DNA from: Rahnella inusitata
Lineage (GTDB): Bacteria; Pseudomonadota; Gammaproteobacteria; Enterobacterales; Enterobacteriaceae
Direction of reading: 5' to 3'
DNA length: 64,000 bases
NCBI RefSeq assembly: GCF_003263515.1
Contig: NZ_JYDE01000019.1
Location: 172,086 to 236,085 of the forward strand
Position numbers and translations under genes: made by a program
Shown: one piece after another, positions 58,603 to 64,000 of the stretch
How positions within the stretch are numbered: position 1 is the stretch's first letter
Layout of the letters: every line of letters begins with the position of its first letter
Notes under the pieces: model-generated
The model's input: only the letters and a program-made list of their open reading frames with translations
What the model was told of the DNA's origin: nothing
The model's database searches: none

Positions 58603-59325
58603 ATGTCTAATTCGCTTATAACTGGCGAAACCGGCGAACTGGATTTGCTGGACCAACGTCCTTTCAGCCAGGTCGATCACGAAATCTTGTCCTCCTACGA
58701 AGCCGTCGTAGATGGACTCGCGATGCTGATCGGTGAGCATTGCGAAATAGTTCTTCACTCGCTGGAAGACCTGAAATGTTCCGCGGTACGTATCGCCAAT
58801 GGCGAGCACACGGGCCGAAAGATCGGATCGCCTATCACCGATCTGGCACTGCGCATGTTGCATGACATGACAGGTGCCGACAGTAATGTGTCTAAAGCCT
58901 ATTTCACCCGCGCGAAAAGCGGTGTGTTGATGAAGTCAGTCACCATCGCCATTCGCAATCGCGAACAGCGCGTGGTGGGGCTGTTGTGCATCAACATGAA
59001 TCTGGACGTACCTTTCTCGCAAATCATTCAGACCTTCATGCCGCCTGAAACTCAGGAAGTGGCACCGTCGGTAAACTTCGCCTCGTCTGTCGATGACCTT
59101 GTGGCTCAAACGCTTGAATTCACGATCGAAGAAGTGAATGCGGATCGCAATGTGTCTAATAACGCGAAGAACCGTCAGGTCGTGCTGAATCTTTATGAAA
59201 AAGGTATTTTTGATATTAAAGATGCCATTAATCAGGTGGCTGACCGCCTGAATATCTCCAAACATACGGTCTACCTGTATATCCGCCAGTTTAAGAGCGG
59301 GGATCTGGTGGGGAACGAACGTTGA
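58603..59325 (+). CDS. yheO: YheO, PAS-like DNA-binding regulator
   Basis: A 240-residue protein with an N-terminal YheO/PAS-like domain (about 30-150) and a C-terminal helix-turn-helix ([15 protein letters not shown]). ATG 58603 gives the E. coli length and N-terminus MSNSL; ATG 58582, seven codons earlier, has the better Shine-Dalgarno (GAAGG) and cannot be excluded. The cognate genes and ligand of YheO are not well known. tusD starts on its stop codon, so it heads the yheO-tusDCB unit. Confidence 0.92.
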   Translation: MSNSLITGETGELDLLDQRPFSQVDHEILSSYEAVVDGLAMLIGEHCEIVLHSLEDLKCSAVRIANGEHTGRKIGSPITDLALRMLHDMTGADSNVSKAYFTRAKSGVLMKSVTIAIRNREQRVVGLLCINMNLDVPFSQIIQTFMPPETQEVAPSVNFASSVDDLVAQTLEFTIEEVNADRNVSNNAKNRQVVLNLYEKGIFDIKDAINQVADRLNISKHTVYLYIRQFKSGDLVGNER

Positions 59326-59714
59326 AACTGCGTTACTGCCTGTTGGTTACCGGCCCGGCCTACGGCACTCAGCAAGCCAGCGCCGCCTATCAGTTTGCGC
59401 TGGCGCTTCTTGCCAGCGGTCATCAGCTCGAGAGCGTCTTTTTCTATCGTGATGGCGTGCTCAATGGCAATCTGCTTTCTGCGCCGGCGTCTGATGAATT
59501 CGACCTGGTGCGATCATGGCAACGAATGGCAGCGGATCATCAGGTGGCGCTCAACGTGTGCATTGCAGCAGCGCTACGTCGTGGAGTGATCGATGAAACC
59601 GAAGCGACCAATCAGGGGCATGGCCAGACCAACCTGCAACCCGGTTTTTCATTGACCGGGCTCGGCAGTCTCGCGGAAGCCTCGCTGACCTGTGATCGTA
59701 TGGTGCAATTCTGA
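59322..59714 (+). CDS. tusD: Sulfurtransferase subunit TusD
   Basis: Part of the TusBCD complex that relays sulfur from TusA to TusE for 2-thiouridine at the tRNA wobble position. The start is TTG overlapping the yheO stop (TTGA). The 130-residue DsrE-fold protein has the active cysteine at Cys80 in [13 protein letters not shown] and ends [10 protein letters not shown], as in E. coli TusD. Confidence 0.94.
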   Translation: MKLRYCLLVTGPAYGTQQASAAYQFALALLASGHQLESVFFYRDGVLNGNLLSAPASDEFDLVRSWQRMAADHQVALNVCIAAALRRGVIDETEATNQGHGQTNLQPGFSLTGLGSLAEASLTCDRMVQF

Positions 59715-59736
59715 TGTGTTATGGCTGGAAAAAAAG

Positions 59737-60096
59737 ATGAAGAAGGTGGCGTTTATTTTCACGCAGGGACCTCACGGGACTTCCGCCGGCCGTGAAGGGC
59801 TGGATGCGTTGCTCGCAACTTCTGCGTTGACCGAAGACATTGGCGTCTTTTTCATGGCCGATGGCGTTTTTCAGCTGATGCCCACCCAGCAGCCGGAAAA
59901 AATATTAGCGCGTAATTATATCGCGACATTTGGCGTGTTATCGCTTTATGACGTCGATCAGTGCTTTGTCTGCGCAGAGTCTTTGAAGGCGAGAGGATTA
60001 TCCGCTGCGCACGAATGGGTGCTGGATGTGGTACCGCTGTCTGTCTCTGAAATCCGCAGCCGGCTGGCTGAATATGATGTGGTGATGACGTTCTGA
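59737..60096 (+). CDS. tusC: Sulfurtransferase subunit TusC
   Basis: DsrF-like subunit of TusBCD, 119 residues from ATG 59737, equal to E. coli TusC; the open frame upstream lies in tusD. The conserved N-terminus [22 protein letters not shown] is recognisable. The Shine-Dalgarno is weak (GGAAAA). It lies 22 bp after tusD and 13 bp before tusB. Confidence 0.94.
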   Translation: MKKVAFIFTQGPHGTSAGREGLDALLATSALTEDIGVFFMADGVFQLMPTQQPEKILARNYIATFGVLSLYDVDQCFVCAESLKARGLSAAHEWVLDVVPLSVSEIRSRLAEYDVVMTF

Positions 60097-60109
60097 CTCA
60101 GGAATTCCA

Positions 60110-60397
60110 ATGCTTTTTACTCTTGCCCGTTCCCCGCAACACTGTGATTTCCCGCTGCTTATTAAACTGGTTGCCCCGGAAGATGCGCTGCTGCTGATGC
60201 AGGACGGTGTACTGGCCGCTCTCGAAGGGAGTCAGGCATGCGAGCTGCTGTTTCAGCATGTACAGAGCGTCTATGTATTAAGCGAGGATTTGGCGGCCAG
60301 AGGATTGGTTGGTCAAATTTCGCACAACATCACGCTGATCGACTATACTGGTTTCGTCGCGTTGACGGAGAAACATGCCCAGCAAACGGCATGGTGA
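60110..60397 (+). CDS. tusB: Sulfurtransferase subunit TusB
   Basis: DsrH-like subunit of TusBCD, 95 residues as in E. coli, beginning MLFTLARSPQHCDF. CAGGAA lies before the ATG. It ends the yheO-tusDCB unit 24 bp before the str-operon promoter. Confidence 0.94.
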   Translation: MLFTLARSPQHCDFPLLIKLVAPEDALLLMQDGVLAALEGSQACELLFQHVQSVYVLSEDLAARGLVGQISHNITLIDYTGFVALTEKHAQQTAW

Positions 60398-60420
60398 ATC
60401 AATGATGTGCTGTATATTTC

Positions 60421-60449
60421 TTGACACCCTCCATGGTCAGCCCTAAAAT
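60421..60449 (+). promoter_or_regulatory. Promoter of the str operon
   Basis: TTGACA (60421-60426) and TAAAAT (60444-60449) are 17 bp apart, a near-consensus sigma-70 promoter with the start about 85 bp before rpsL. Confidence 0.88.
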
Positions 60450-60471
60450 TCTGCGTCCCCATATTAGCTAA

Positions 60472-61482
<1,011 letters not shown>

Positions 61483-61569
61483 TCACTTCGCTGTAGTTAT
61501 GCTAACCAAGCGGGCGCTTCAAGAAGCCAACCCGCTTGGCTTAACCGAACTTGAACGTCCTAGTTATAG

Positions 61570-63693
<2,124 letters not shown>

Positions 63694-63718
63694 GCCACAG
63701 GTTTAAACACAATGATCC

Positions 63719-64000
<282 letters not shown>

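Overview
The window is chromosomal DNA from a member of the Enterobacterales. Nearly every gene has a close counterpart in Escherichia coli, but the order is mosaic: a two-partner-secretion locus, codA, a gnt-glg block and a tau operon interrupt the dam-to-tufA backbone. This suggests a Rahnella/Serratia-like Yersiniaceae genome; the genus is an inference from gene content and order, not a measurement. The DNA is moderately GC-rich, densely coding, and carries no transposases, tRNAs, rRNAs or CRISPR arrays.

Layout. 1-7.4 kb: 3' end of hofQ, then aroK-aroB-damX-dam-rpe-gph-trpS (shikimate pathway, division protein, adenine methylase, pentose phosphate, tryptophanyl-tRNA synthetase). 7.5-10.5 kb, minus strand: a Gly/Thr-rich surface lipoprotein followed by a TpsB outer-membrane transporter, the most unusual locus here. 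10.7-15.0 kb, minus strand: nirB-nirD-cysG, nitrite reductase plus the siroheme synthase that makes its cofactor, behind an FNR/NarL-type promoter. 15.2-23.2 kb: codA, ppiA, a HerA-like ATPase (yjgR type), an exported DUF4432 protein, the yhfG-fic AMPylation pair, pabA, and argD behind two ARG boxes. 23.4-26.9 kb: yhfK and crp (minus) and yhfA.

26.9-30.4 kb: a LysR regulator divergent from an MFS transporter and an M20 amidohydrolase, probably an uptake-and-hydrolysis unit for an unidentified amide. 30.4-34.4 kb: prkB, then gntK and gntT divergent around two overlapping GntR operators and a CRP site, then yhgN. 34.6-45.7 kb: asd and the glycogen operon glgBXCAP. 45.7-47.7 kb: yheU, yheT and a LysE-type exporter. 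47.8-51.3 kb: tauABCD for taurine as a sulfur source. 51.4-56.1 kb: yheS, kefGB, yheV. 56.3-60.4 kb: slyD, slyX, fkpA, yheO-tusDCB. 60.4-64.0 kb: the str operon rpsL-rpsG-fusA and the start of tufA.

Several genes connect functionally. CRP is encoded here and has a perfect core site between gntK and gntT. CysG supplies siroheme to NirBD. TusBCD feeds sulfur for tRNA wobble modification, next to the translation genes. Gluconate uptake and glycogen turnover lie together in one block that is elsewhere in E. coli. Gene starts were moved inward where a Shine-Dalgarno sequence and known family length agreed. Comparisons with E. coli are from memory of those proteins, not from a search.
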